Of a DNA stretch of 64,000 nt, positions 1 to 10,492 are shown in pieces. This stretch comes from Mesorhizobium sp. B2-3-12 (lineage in GTDB: Bacteria > Pseudomonadota > Alphaproteobacteria > Rhizobiales > Rhizobiaceae). Within the stretch, counting starts at the first letter, position 1; each line of letters starts with the position of its first letter. The stretch spans positions 310,001 to 374,000 of the forward strand of contig NZ_VFVR01000002.1 in assembly GCF_006442205.1 (NCBI RefSeq). Direction: 5' to 3'. The position numbers and the translations under genes were made by a program. The notes under the pieces were generated by a model, which had not been told where the DNA came from, made no database searches, and worked only from the letters and a program-made list of their open reading frames with translations.

Positions 1-1848
1 AAGGAGCAATTGCCGGAGCGCGAAAGGCTGCTGCTGGCCATGGCCGACGTGACGCCGGACATGCGCGTCGAGGTCGAGCGGATCGCCAGCGATGCCGACA
101 TGCCGCTGGCGCCGCTCTATGGCGCGCTGATCAGCACCGATACCAGCCATCTGTCGGCGGAAAGCCTCGATGCCAGGCTGCGCGAGGCGGCGGACGCCTT
201 CGTCAAGGTGCGCGGCGAGATGAAGACGCTCGGCTCCGACGATCCGCAAGTGACGGAACTGCGCCGGCAGGCCGAGGAACAGCTGTCGCTCGGTGCGTTC
301 GACGGTGCGCGCGCCATCCTTGCCAAGGCTGCCGGTATCGACAACGACTCGCGTCAGGCGCTGAAGGCCAATTTCGTCAGCCGCACCATGTCGGAGGCCG
401 CGACGCTCTATTTGTCGGGCGGCGCGGCGCGGGCCGATCTCGACTACGCCGGGGCCATCAAGGACTATGAAACGGCGCTGTCGCTCTATGGCGAGACCGG
501 GCAGTCCTCGCTCACGCTCGAGGACGCCGACCGGCAGATCCGCACGCTGGACGAACTCGGCAAGCTCTACGTCACCACGGGTGCCATCACCGCCGCCGGA
601 CGCGCCTACGAGGCGCTGCAAGCCAATCTGGAGCTGCGCGTCAGGCGGGAGAGCGACCCCAGCGTGCAGCGCGACCTCGCGGTCAGCCACACCAAGCTCG
701 GCAACATCAAGGTGGCGCTGGGCGACCTGCCGGCGGCGCTGCGGAACTACGAGACGGCGCGCTCCATGCTGCGCGACCTTGCCGTGGCCGAGCCCCACCG
801 CCTGAACTGGTTCGGCGATCTTGCCAGCGTCGACGACAAGATCGGCAACGTGCTGATGACACAAGGCGACCTGGCCGGGGCCGCGCGCGCCTATCAGGAG
901 AGCCTCGACGTCAAGCAACAGCTGGCCGCCAACGAGCCGGAGCGCGTCGACCTGCAGCGCGACCTGACCATCGCCTATGACGAGGTCGCCAACCTTGCCC
1001 GTACCTCCGGCCGATTGGACGATGCGCAGACAGCCTATGACGAGAGCCTGCGGATCCGCCTTGCGCTGGCCGCCAAGGCGCCCGACGACGCGGAGCGGCA
1101 GCGCGACGTGTCGGTGAGCCACGACACGATCGGCGACCTCAAGCGCGAGCGCAACGATCCCGCCGGCGCGCTCGCCGCCTACCAGGAGGGGCTTGCGATC
1201 GTCGAGCGGCTGGCAGGCCGCGATCCCGACAATACGGAACTGAAACGCGATCTGTCGGTCGGCAACGCCAAGATCGGCAATGCCCTCAGCGATCAGGAGA
1301 ACTGGCCGGCGGCCCTTTCGGCCTACCGGAAGGCGCTGTTGCAGGCGCAGGCGCTGGCCGACAGCGATCCCGACAACAGCGACTGGCAGCGCGACCTGTC
1401 GGTCAGCCTGGAGAAGGTCGCGGGCGTGCTCGCCATCCAGGGCGACCGCAAGGGAGCGCTCAAGATCTATCTCGACAGCTTCGCCATCGCCGACAGGCTG
1501 GCCAAGCTCGATCCGGCCAATTCGGACTGGCAGCGCGACCTGTCGATCACGCTCTCGGAGATCGGCATGCTGCGGATCAAGGAACGCGACATCAAGGGCG
1601 CGCGTCAGGCGTTCGAAGATAGTCTCGGCATCCGGCAGCGGCTGGCCAGTTCCGATCCCGGGAACGCCACCTGGCAGCGCGATCTGGTGGTCGCCATGAT
1701 CGATTACGCACAGGTCGCCAAGAACCCCAAGGCGGTGCTTTCCCAGGCGCTCGACATGACGCTGGAACTCGACCGGAGCGGGCGGCTGGCACCGCGATAC
1801 AAGTTCATGATCAAGTTTCTCAGGGACCGCCTGGCGAAGGCCAAATAG
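1..1848 (+). CDS. TPR-repeat protein, 5'-truncated by the window edge
   Basis: The reading frame is open from the first base, so the TTG at 10 is probably internal and the N-terminus is missing. From about residue 200 of the visible part there are eight tandem units of about 48 residues. Each carries a core like QRDLSVS, then a K/IG segment, GD..GAL..Y and L..LA..DP, so they form helix pairs of tetratricopeptide type. Such repeats are protein-interaction scaffolds. Relatives often carry an N-terminal TIR, caspase-like or cyclase domain, but none is visible here and the actual function is unknown. Upstream of the repeats (residues 1-190) is a helical region with no motif I recognise. It is followed by gyrB on the same strand after about 160 bases. 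Confidence 0.75.
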   Translation, partial: KEQLPERERLLLAMADVTPDMRVEVERIASDADMPLAPLYGALISTDTSHLSAESLDARLREAADAFVKVRGEMKTLGSDDPQVTELRRQAEEQLSLGAFDGARAILAKAAGIDNDSRQALKANFVSRTMSEAATLYLSGGAARADLDYAGAIKDYETALSLYGETGQSSLTLEDADRQIRTLDELGKLYVTTGAITAAGRAYEALQANLELRVRRESDPSVQRDLAVSHTKLGNIKVALGDLPAALRNYETARSMLRDLAVAEPHRLNWFGDLASVDDKIGNVLMTQGDLAGAARAYQESLDVKQQLAANEPERVDLQRDLTIAYDEVANLARTSGRLDDAQTAYDESLRIRLALAAKAPDDAERQRDVSVSHDTIGDLKRERNDPAGALAAYQEGLAIVERLAGRDPDNTELKRDLSVGNAKIGNALSDQENWPAALSAYRKALLQAQALADSDPDNSDWQRDLSVSLEKVAGVLAIQGDRKGALKIYLDSFAIADRLAKLDPANSDWQRDLSITLSEIGMLRIKERDIKGARQAFEDSLGIRQRLASSDPGNATWQRDLVVAMIDYAQVAKNPKAVLSQALDMTLELDRSGRLAPRYKFMIKFLRDRLAKAK

Positions 1849-4482
<2,634 letters not shown>

Positions 4483-4500
4483 GACCTGTTCTTGTCTTTG

Positions 4501-4529
4501 AATATTGGCGCGCTACGAGCGTCAATATT
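4501..4529 (+). terminator. Hairpin after gyrB, possible transcript end
   Basis: AATATTGGCGC (4501-4511) pairs with GCGTCAATATT (4519-4529) around a 7-base loop, an 11-bp stem with one G-U pair, 18 bases after the gyrB stop. No U-run follows, so it may be a processing or 3'-stabilising hairpin instead of an intrinsic terminator. Confidence 0.4.
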
Positions 4530-4586
4530 CATTCCGGCGCCGAGAAACATTTCATAAGCCACTGGAACAGAAGGCCTTCCGGGACA

Positions 4587-4607
4587 TTGTGACAACATCG
4601 ATCACAA
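4587..4607. promoter_or_regulatory. Dyad TTGTGA-N9-TCACAA upstream of small membrane peptide gene
   Basis: Perfect 6-bp inverted arms TTGTGA (4587-4592) and TCACAA (4602-4607), placed 20 bases before the ATG at 4628. It resembles the arms of CRP/FNR-family sites, but the spacer is 9 instead of 6. This is a candidate operator only. Confidence 0.3.
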
Positions 4608-4627
4608 TTTTTCACAAGGAGGCTTTC

Positions 4628-4705
4628 ATGGGACGCGGCATATTGCTCTGGTTGCTCGGCATTCCGATTCCGATCATCATTCTCATCATGCTGTTCGTAC
4701 GGTAG
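4628..4705 (+). CDS. 25-residue single-pass membrane peptide
   Basis: A 25-codon gene with a near-perfect Shine-Dalgarno AAGGAGG at 4616-4622, five bases before the ATG. The peptide is one hydrophobic helix of the pattern GILLWLLGIPIPIIILI ending in an arginine. I recall similar tiny peptides from many proteobacteria, so it looks conserved and not fortuitous, but no function is known to me. The stop is 9 bases before the next ATG, so the two genes should be co-transcribed and their products may act together in the inner membrane. A longer upstream frame from 4505 lacks a ribosome site. Confidence 0.7.
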   Translation: MGRGILLWLLGIPIPIIILIMLFVR

Positions 4706-4714
4706 GGGGCTTCC

Positions 4715-5632
4715 ATGCAGTCCACCCTATCGGCTGTCGACGTCTCCGCTTCGACGGAATCGTCCTCCACGGCTGTCAGCTGGGGACCCATCATTGCCGG
4801 CGCCTTCGCGGCCTCGACATTGACGTTCATCCTCATGCTGCTCGGCTCGGGGCTTGGCTTGAGCATGGTGTCGCCATGGTCGGGCTCGGGCGCATCGGTA
4901 ACCACCTTCGCGGTTTCAACCGCGATCTGGCTGGTCATCGTACAATGGCTGTCCTCTGGCGTCGGCGGCTATCTCGCGGGACGCCTGCGCACCAAATGGG
5001 TCGGCATTCACACCGACGAGGTCTATTTCCGCGATACCGCCCACGGCTTTCTCGCCTGGGCATTGGCCACGCTTCTGGTGGCGGGAATACTTGGCTCGGC
5101 GCTTTCGGCGGCAATCGGTTCAGGCGTGCAGGCCGCGTCCACCGTCGCTTCGGGAGCCGCCATGGGCGCGTCGGCTGGCGCTTCCGCCAATGCCAGCGGC
5201 GCATCGGCCGACAATGCGACATCCTATCTGGTTGACTCGCTGTTCCGTCCGGCCGATCCGACCAAGCTCGCAGCAGCCAATCCAAACGACGAAGCCGCCG
5301 CGGCCGGGCAGGCCTCGCGCATCCTGATCGCCGGTGCCGTCGCGGGCGAGGTCTCCGCGGAAGACAAGACCTATCTCGCGCAGTTGGTCGCCGCGCGCAC
5401 CGGTCTTTCCGAGGCTGATGCCAAGGCGCGTGTCGACGCGGTGCTGGCGAAGGCGCAGGATGCGAAGGTCAAGGCCAAGCAGGCCGCCGACACCGCCCGC
5501 AAGGCAAGCGCCACCTTTGCCCTTCTCGGTGCCCTGTCGCTCGTCATCGGCGCCTTCATCGCCAGTGCGGCCGCGGCTCTCGGCGGCAGGCAGCGCGATG
5601 AAGAGGAAGCGGTCTTCCTGACCCACGGTTGA
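4715..5632 (+). CDS. Four-helix membrane protein of unknown function
   Basis: 305 residues with hydrophobic segments at about 22-50, 68-93, 112-140 and 275-298. Glycine-rich stretches (GSGLGLS, GVGGYLAGRL) sit in the first pair. A long Ala/Lys-rich, probably cytoplasmic, helical region of about 100 residues lies between helices three and four. I do not recognise a catalytic motif. Rhizobial homologues have been labelled PhnA-like, which the sequence does not support. It is the second gene of a unit with the 25-residue peptide at 4628 and is followed by a strong terminator. Confidence 0.75.
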   Translation: MQSTLSAVDVSASTESSSTAVSWGPIIAGAFAASTLTFILMLLGSGLGLSMVSPWSGSGASVTTFAVSTAIWLVIVQWLSSGVGGYLAGRLRTKWVGIHTDEVYFRDTAHGFLAWALATLLVAGILGSALSAAIGSGVQAASTVASGAAMGASAGASANASGASADNATSYLVDSLFRPADPTKLAAANPNDEAAAAGQASRILIAGAVAGEVSAEDKTYLAQLVAARTGLSEADAKARVDAVLAKAQDAKVKAKQAADTARKASATFALLGALSLVIGAFIASAAAALGGRQRDEEEAVFLTHG

Positions 5633-5650
5633 AGCAGCACACCCAAAGCC

Positions 5651-5679
5651 AAAGAGCCCGGCATCGACCGGGCTCTTTC
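5651..5679. terminator. Bidirectional intrinsic terminator
   Basis: AAAGAGCCCG (5651-5660) pairs with CGGGCTCTTT (5670-5679), a GC-rich stem flanked by A- and T-tracts. It sits between the convergent membrane-protein gene (ends 5632) and pntB (ends 5726) and can serve both. Confidence 0.85.
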
Positions 5680-5725
5680 TATTTGACGGTTTAGATCGGC
5701 TATTCGACGATTTAGATTGGCCGGG

Positions 5726-7123
5726 TCAGTGGTCCATCGCCTTGACGATTTCCTCGGTCATCTTCTTGGCGTCGCCGAGCAGCATCATGGTGCCGTCCTT
5801 GTAGAACAGCGTGTTGTCGATGCCGGCATAGCCGGAGCCAAGCGAGCGCTTGACGAACAGGCAGGTGCGCGCCTTGTCGACGTCGAGGATCGGCATGCCG
5901 TAGATCGGCGAGGATTTGTCGTCGCGCGCGGACGGGTTGGTGACGTCGTTGGCGCCGATGACATAGGCGACATCGGCCTGCGCGAACTCCGAGTTGATGT
6001 CCTCCAGTTCGAAGACCTCGTCGTAAGGCACGTTGGCTTCCGCGAGCAGCACGTTCATGTGGCCAGGCATGCGGCCGGCGACGGGGTGGATGGCGTATTT
6101 GACGTCGACGCCATTGGCCTTGAGCTTGTCGGCCATTTCGCGCAGCGCGTGCTGCGCCTGGGCGACCGCCATGCCGTAGCCCGGCACGATGATGACCTTC
6201 TGCGCGTTCATCATCAGATAGGCGGCGTCGTCGGCCGAGCCCTGCTTGACCGTGCGCTCGATGCCGTCGTCAGCGGCAGCCGCGGTCTCGCCGCCGAAGC
6301 CGCCGAGGATGACCGAGATGAACGAGCGGTTCATGCCCTTGCACATGATGTAGGACAGGATGGCGCCCGACGAGCCGACCAGCGCGCCGGTGATGATCAG
6401 CGCCAGATTGCCGAGTGTGAAGCCAAGGGCCGCCGCCGCCCAGCCCGAGTAGGAATTCAGCATCGAGACGACGACCGGCATGTCGGCGCCGCCGATCGGG
6501 ATGATCAGGAGGATGCCGAGCACCAGCGAGGCGGCGACGATCAGCCAGAAGACCAGCTTCGATTCCGTGGTGACCAGGAGCACGATCAGCACGATCAGGG
6601 CGATGCCGAGGGCGGCGTTGATGAAGTGGCGGCCGCCGATCATGATCGGCTTGCCGGACATGCGGCCATCGAGCTTGAGGAAGGCGATGACCGAGCCGGT
6701 GAAGGTGATGGCGCCGATGGCGACGCCGAGGCTCATCTCGACCAGGGCTTGGGCGTGGATGTCGCCATCGGTGCCGATGCCGAAGCTTTCCGGCGCGTAT
6801 ATGGCCGCGGCAGCCACCATGACGGCGGCGAGGCCGACCAGCGAGTGGAAGGCTGCAACCAATTGCGGCATCGAGGTCATGGCGATGCGGCGCGCGGTGA
6901 CGGCGCCGACGCCGCCGCCAATGGCGAGGCCAAGCACGATCAGGCCGAAGCGGCCAGCGGACGGGGTTGCCAGCGCCAAGGTGGTGGCGATGGCGATGCC
7001 CATGCCGATCATGCCGTAGAGATTGCCCTGGCGGCTGGTCGTCGGATGCGACAGGCCGCGCAGCGCCATGATGAACAGGACGCCGGAAACCAGATAGAGG
7101 AAGGACGCGAAGTTGGCGTTCAT
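5726..7123 (-). CDS. pntB: NAD(P) transhydrogenase subunit beta
   Basis: The beta subunit of the proton-translocating transhydrogenase in the inner membrane, which reduces NADP+ with NADH driven by the proton gradient. 465 residues: eight or nine hydrophobic helices in residues 1-260 (start MNANFASFLYLVSGVLF), then a soluble NADP(H)-binding domain. That domain carries IIVPGYGMAVAQAQH, the family's nucleotide loop, and VIGANDVTNPSAR. Third gene of the pntAA-pntAB-pntB operon; its start is 6 bases after the pntAB stop. Supplies NADPH for biosynthesis. Confidence 0.95.
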   Translation of the reverse strand: MNANFASFLYLVSGVLFIMALRGLSHPTTSRQGNLYGMIGMGIAIATTLALATPSAGRFGLIVLGLAIGGGVGAVTARRIAMTSMPQLVAAFHSLVGLAAVMVAAAAIYAPESFGIGTDGDIHAQALVEMSLGVAIGAITFTGSVIAFLKLDGRMSGKPIMIGGRHFINAALGIALIVLIVLLVTTESKLVFWLIVAASLVLGILLIIPIGGADMPVVVSMLNSYSGWAAAALGFTLGNLALIITGALVGSSGAILSYIMCKGMNRSFISVILGGFGGETAAAADDGIERTVKQGSADDAAYLMMNAQKVIIVPGYGMAVAQAQHALREMADKLKANGVDVKYAIHPVAGRMPGHMNVLLAEANVPYDEVFELEDINSEFAQADVAYVIGANDVTNPSARDDKSSPIYGMPILDVDKARTCLFVKRSLGSGYAGIDNTLFYKDGTMMLLGDAKKMTEEIVKAMDH

Positions 7124-7129
7124 GGCGCT

Positions 7130-7558
7130 CTACTTGCCCTTCTTCTTGTACATGGCCAGCATGCGCTGGGTGACGAGGAAGCCGCCGAAGATGTTGACCG
7201 AAACCAGCATCAGCGCGACGAAGCCGAAACCTGCGGCAACGCCCGAGGCCGCGATGCCGACGGCCAGCAGCGCGCCAACGACGATGACGGACGAGATGGC
7301 GTTGGTGACGGCCATCAACGGCGTGTGCAGTGCGGGGGTCACCGACCAGACGACATAATAGCCGACGAAGATCGCCAGCACGAAAATGGCGAAGCGGAAG
7401 ACGAAGGGATCGATGGCGCCACCCGACAGCGCATGCGCGGCATCACCCGCCGCGTCGGCACCGCCCGGGGCATTGCCCAGGTTCTGCACCGCGAGCCGGA
7501 CGGCCGCGCTTGCCTGGTCGAGTTGGTCGAGGGCTTTCTGCAAGGTCTGATCCATCAC
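7130..7558 (-). CDS. pntAB: NAD(P) transhydrogenase subunit alpha, membrane part
   Basis: 142 residues corresponding to the membrane helices found at the C-terminus of E. coli PntA. Alphaproteobacteria usually split alpha into two polypeptides, as here. Hydrophobic segments are at about 53-75, 80-105 and 110-130, and the sequence ends with the lysine-rich YKKKGK. The ATG overlaps the pntAA stop by four bases (ATGA at 7555-7558), so translation is probably coupled. It forms the proton channel together with PntB. Confidence 0.93.
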   Translation of the reverse strand: MMDQTLQKALDQLDQASAAVRLAVQNLGNAPGGADAAGDAAHALSGGAIDPFVFRFAIFVLAIFVGYYVVWSVTPALHTPLMAVTNAISSVIVVGALLAVGIAASGVAAGFGFVALMLVSVNIFGGFLVTQRMLAMYKKKGK

Positions 7559-8829
7559 GCGGTCCCTTTCGACTTAGGCGCGGGCGACTTGGATGCGGCG
7601 GTCTTCCTGGGCGCGGACTTCTTGGACGCTGCCGAAGCATCGGCGACCATGGTCGTCGCCGGGATCGCGGCCGGCTCGACATAGGGCTGCTGGTCGGGCT
7701 TGGCGAAGGCGGGGTGGACCACCTTGCCGCCGTCGGTCAGCATCGTCGCCTTGACCAGATCGTCATCGCGGTTGATGGCGAGCGTCTTGGTGGTCTTGTC
7801 GACCAGCGTCTCGAGGAACGCGAACAGGTTTTTGGCATAAAGCAGCGAGGCCGATGCCGCGACGCGGCCGGGCACGTTGAGGTGGCCGACGATCTTCACA
7901 TTGTTGGCGGTGGTGACGATCTTGCCGGGTTCGGCACCCTCGACATTGCCGCCGCGCTCGACGGCGAGATCGACGAGCACCGAGCCCGGCTTCATCGAGG
8001 CGACCATCGCCGCCGAGACCAGCTTCGGCGCCGGCCGGCCGGGGATCAACGCCGTGGTGATGACGATGTCCTGCTTGGCGATGTGCTCGGCGGTGAGCGC
8101 GGCCTGCTTGGCCTGGTATTCCTTGGACATTTCCTTGGCGTAGCCGCCAGCGGTCTCGGCCGCCTTGAACTCCTCATCCTCTACCGCCAGGAATTTCGCG
8201 CCAAGCGAGGCGACCTGTTCCTTGGCTGCGGGACGAACGTCGGTGGCCGTGACGACGGCACCGAGGCGGCGTGCGGTGGCGATGGCCTGCAGGCCGGCGA
8301 CGCCGACGCCCATGATGAAGACCTTCGCGGCGGGAACGGTGCCGGCGGCGGTCATCATCATCGGCAGAGCGCGGTCATATTCCGAGGCGCCGTCGATCAC
8401 CGCCTGGTAGCCGGCAAGATTGGCCTGGCTGGACAGGACGTCCATCGATTGCGCCCGGGTGATGCGCGGCATGAACTCCATCGAGAAGGCCGTGACGCCG
8501 GCTTTGGCAAGCGCCGCGACAGCGGCATCGTTGCCATAGGGGTCCATGATGGCGATCACCGCGGCGCCGGATTTATAGCTTTTCAGTTCAGCGTCCGTTG
8601 GCCGCCGAACCTTCAGCACGACGTCGGCCTTGGCGGCGTCAGAGGCCTTGCCGATGGCGGCACCCGCCTTGGCGAAGTCCTCGTCGGGGATACGCGAACG
8701 GGTGCCGGCGCCGGTTTCGACGATCGCGTCGAAACCCAGGCCCGCCAGCCGCTTCACCGTATCGGGCGAGGCCGCGACACGCGGCTCGTTCGCATCGAGC
8801 TCACGAGGGATGAAAACCGTCTGTCCCAC
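7555..8829 (-). CDS. pntAA: NAD(P) transhydrogenase subunit alpha, NAD-binding part
   Basis: 424-residue soluble NAD(H)-binding subunit related to alanine dehydrogenase. It opens [18 protein letters not shown], typical of the family. The Rossmann motif [18 protein letters not shown] lies in the middle, followed by the acidic TDVRP. The start codon is GTG at 8829 with AAGGAT upstream; an out-of-frame ATG lies 5 bases earlier. The last 30 residues are an unusual Ala/Lys/Ser/Pro-rich tail, absent from the short canonical form and probably a flexible linker. Head of the operon. Confidence 0.95.
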   Translation of the reverse strand: MGQTVFIPRELDANEPRVAASPDTVKRLAGLGFDAIVETGAGTRSRIPDEDFAKAGAAIGKASDAAKADVVLKVRRPTDAELKSYKSGAAVIAIMDPYGNDAAVAALAKAGVTAFSMEFMPRITRAQSMDVLSSQANLAGYQAVIDGASEYDRALPMMMTAAGTVPAAKVFIMGVGVAGLQAIATARRLGAVVTATDVRPAAKEQVASLGAKFLAVEDEEFKAAETAGGYAKEMSKEYQAKQAALTAEHIAKQDIVITTALIPGRPAPKLVSAAMVASMKPGSVLVDLAVERGGNVEGAEPGKIVTTANNVKIVGHLNVPGRVAASASLLYAKNLFAFLETLVDKTTKTLAINRDDDLVKATMLTDGGKVVHPAFAKPDQQPYVEPAAIPATTMVADASAASKKSAPRKTAASKSPAPKSKGTA

Positions 8830-8915
8830 CGCATGATCCTTTCGGCTGGAACCTGTCTGCGCAAAGTGTCGACCGGTATATCCGGCTACGTCAACCGCAA
8901 GAGGGTTTGGAAGGT

Positions 8916-9140
8916 CTATCGCAGAATGAAGGCGCCGACGGCCAGAATGAGCACGAACAGGATCAGCGCCGAGAAGAAGCCGCCCGCGAAGAAGCCGAAA
9001 GCCATCGCCAGAAGAAGCGCGCCGCAGAAGAGCGAGCCATATTTGGCCAGCGCCAGGAAGCCCGCATAGGTGCGGTCATGCTCGGCATAGTCCATCTTCG
9101 CGCCCAGCTCTACAGGACCAGTCGGCGTGTGCTCAGCCAT
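8916..9140 (-). CDS. aa3-type cytochrome c oxidase subunit IV
   Basis: 74 residues beginning MAEHTPTGPVELGAKMDYAEH, a signature of the small bacterial aa3 oxidase subunit IV family (Cox_aa3), followed by two close hydrophobic segments near residues 30-72. An earlier in-frame codon at 9173 would add 11 non-conserved residues, so the ATG at 9140 is chosen. It lies 86 bases upstream of pntAA on the same strand, a neighbourhood I recall from other rhizobia. The catalytic oxidase subunits are not in the window. Confidence 0.88.
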   Translation of the reverse strand: MAEHTPTGPVELGAKMDYAEHDRTYAGFLALAKYGSLFCGALLLAMAFGFFAGGFFSALILFVLILAVGAFILR

Positions 9141-9250
9141 AGGAATACCCCTTCGAAGACATCTTTCAGGCACATACCGAAAAGCTGGGCGCAGAGCAAT
9201 GGCGCTATTGCCGCATCGCAGCCGACAACTGCCTCAAGGGAAAATTGAAA

Positions 9251-9279
9251 GCGGAGCGCCGGTTGCGGAGCCGCTCCGC
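9251..9279 (-). terminator. Intrinsic terminator after the DUF3096 gene
   Basis: On the minus strand, GCGGAGCG pairs with CGCTCCGC around a 13-base loop and is followed by the T-rich TTTCAATTTT, 23 bases past the stop at 9303. It separates this small gene from the subunit IV-pnt unit. Confidence 0.65.
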
Positions 9280-9302
9280 CAGGCCAGTCTTGTTCGCCTG
9301 CT

Positions 9303-9452
9303 TTAGCGGACAAGATGCGGGAAAAGCCCGATCAAACCGACGACGATCAGATAGAGCGCGACGATGTAGTTCAAGAGCCGTGGCATCACGAGGATCAGCA
9401 CGCCCGCGATCAGCGAAATGAGCGGGGTCAGTGCGAGGGTGGAAATGGTCAT
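9303..9452 (-). CDS. DUF3096 small membrane protein
   Basis: A 49-residue frame starting MTISTLALTPLISLIAG, with two hydrophobic helices separated by MPRLLNYIVA. This matches my recollection of the DUF3096 family, found as tiny inner-membrane proteins in proteobacteria. The function is unknown. It has its own terminator downstream, so it is probably monocistronic. Confidence 0.75.
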   Translation of the reverse strand: MTISTLALTPLISLIAGVLILVMPRLLNYIVALYLIVVGLIGLFPHLVR

Positions 9453-9566
9453 GCCTTAGTCTTCCTCTGGCTGTTGCGATGCAGACGGGGCTTGCCGCCC
9501 TTCACAACGCCGGCGCGCCAGGAAAGCTCCACCGCTGCCACCCAGCCGATTCAAAACCGCGTGATA

Positions 9567-10337
9567 TCAGGCCGCCTCGAAGTATTTGGCCGTGGGCAGA
9601 ATGGTCAGCGGCGCCAACTCGCCCCGCTTGGGGCGTTGGAAAAGCATACGCTGCTCGAACGCCGTGGAATTGAAGAACGGGAAACGGTCCAGCGTCGCCT
9701 GCATGTTCTCGGAGCATTTCGACTGGAACAGATGCACGGGAACGGTAAGGCCGGGATAGTTCCGCGGCGGCACCGCCTGCTCGGAGCGGAAGATGCGATG
9801 ATAAAACGCCGAATGCTCTTCCTTGATCGCCGTAAGGCAGTAGGTCGGCTTGAAATGGCTGCAGGCGACCACCGCCAGCCTCAGCGTGATATAAGGCAGC
9901 ACCCGCAGACTGCTCGACCATTCGAGGTCGGCGGCGAACCGGCTCGGGTCGACGAACGTCTCGCCGGAAGCCAGGCGCCGTGACAGCACGTCGCCGAAAA
10001 CATCGGTGCTGGGTGAAACAGGATACCGCGCGCTGGCGTAGTGGATTCTGATGGTGCTGACGAGCGTGCCGTCGAAGAAGACGCCAAAGCGGTAAGAATT
10101 GGGCAGATCGTCGAAGCTGTCCTTCACCATGTGGGAAGCATCTGATTTGACCATGCCGGCGTGAAGATAGGAATTGTAGCGAAGCCTGTAGATCGCTTCC
10201 AAATCCTCGGCGCCATCGCAAAGGCGATACTCGACGTGTTCCAGAACATCCATGATGTGATCTGAAAACACCGAGGGGCGATTCTTGTCCCTGCCCGTGG
10301 CCGCCGCCAGGGGTGTACCCAACAACTTGTTTTCCAT
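9567..10337 (-). CDS. N-acyl amino acid synthase (FeeM-like) GNAT-fold protein
   Basis: 256 residues. After a variable N-terminus, residues 35-75 read YRLCDGAEDLEAIYRLRYNS and onward, the entry fold shared by acyl-homoserine-lactone synthases and FeeM-type N-acyl amino acid synthases. The central strands with TIRIHYASARYP and FVDPSRFA, then a helix giving ITLRLAVVACSHF, fit the acyltransferase core that takes acyl from acyl-ACP. The family makes long-chain N-acyl amino acids or related lipids, but the substrate here is not predictable. No luxR-type gene is adjacent. A dyad CtrA-like element lies upstream at 10411, and a GGDEF-EAL gene precedes it on the same strand. Confidence 0.7.
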   Translation of the reverse strand: MENKLLGTPLAAATGRDKNRPSVFSDHIMDVLEHVEYRLCDGAEDLEAIYRLRYNSYLHAGMVKSDASHMVKDSFDDLPNSYRFGVFFDGTLVSTIRIHYASARYPVSPSTDVFGDVLSRRLASGETFVDPSRFAADLEWSSSLRVLPYITLRLAVVACSHFKPTYCLTAIKEEHSAFYHRIFRSEQAVPPRNYPGLTVPVHLFQSKCSENMQATLDRFPFFNSTAFEQRMLFQRPKRGELAPLTILPTAKYFEAA

Positions 10338-10410
10338 TTGGTCCTCGTACGCCGCAAAAGGACAATAGCGAAGCGCTCAGAGAACCAGAAGCGAAATTGC
10401 GAGCTTTCGT

Positions 10411-10444
10411 GTTTACCCTAAATTAACGTTAACAAATCGTAAAC
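10411..10444. promoter_or_regulatory. 34-bp dyad with two overlapping CtrA-like sites
   Basis: Outer arms GTTTAC/GTAAAC and a central perfect palindrome TTAACGTTAA (10423-10432) are symmetric about one centre. Each side reads as TTWA-N7-TWAAC: TTTACCCTAAATTAAC on the left and TTAACAAATCGTAAAC on the right, each one mismatch from the alphaproteobacterial CtrA box TTAA-N7-TTAAC. It is 74 bases before the FeeM-like start, in an AT-rich island. Confidence 0.5.
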
Positions 10445-10492
10445 CGTGCGAATGGGAGGAGCGATGACCTAGAGGATTGATTCAGAACGATG

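Noticed and set aside
5717-7684. 655-codon plus-strand frame opposite pntB-pntAB-pntAA
   Set aside because: It crosses three well-identified minus-strand genes, is extremely rich in D/R/H/G, as antisense translations usually are, and has no recognisable domain.
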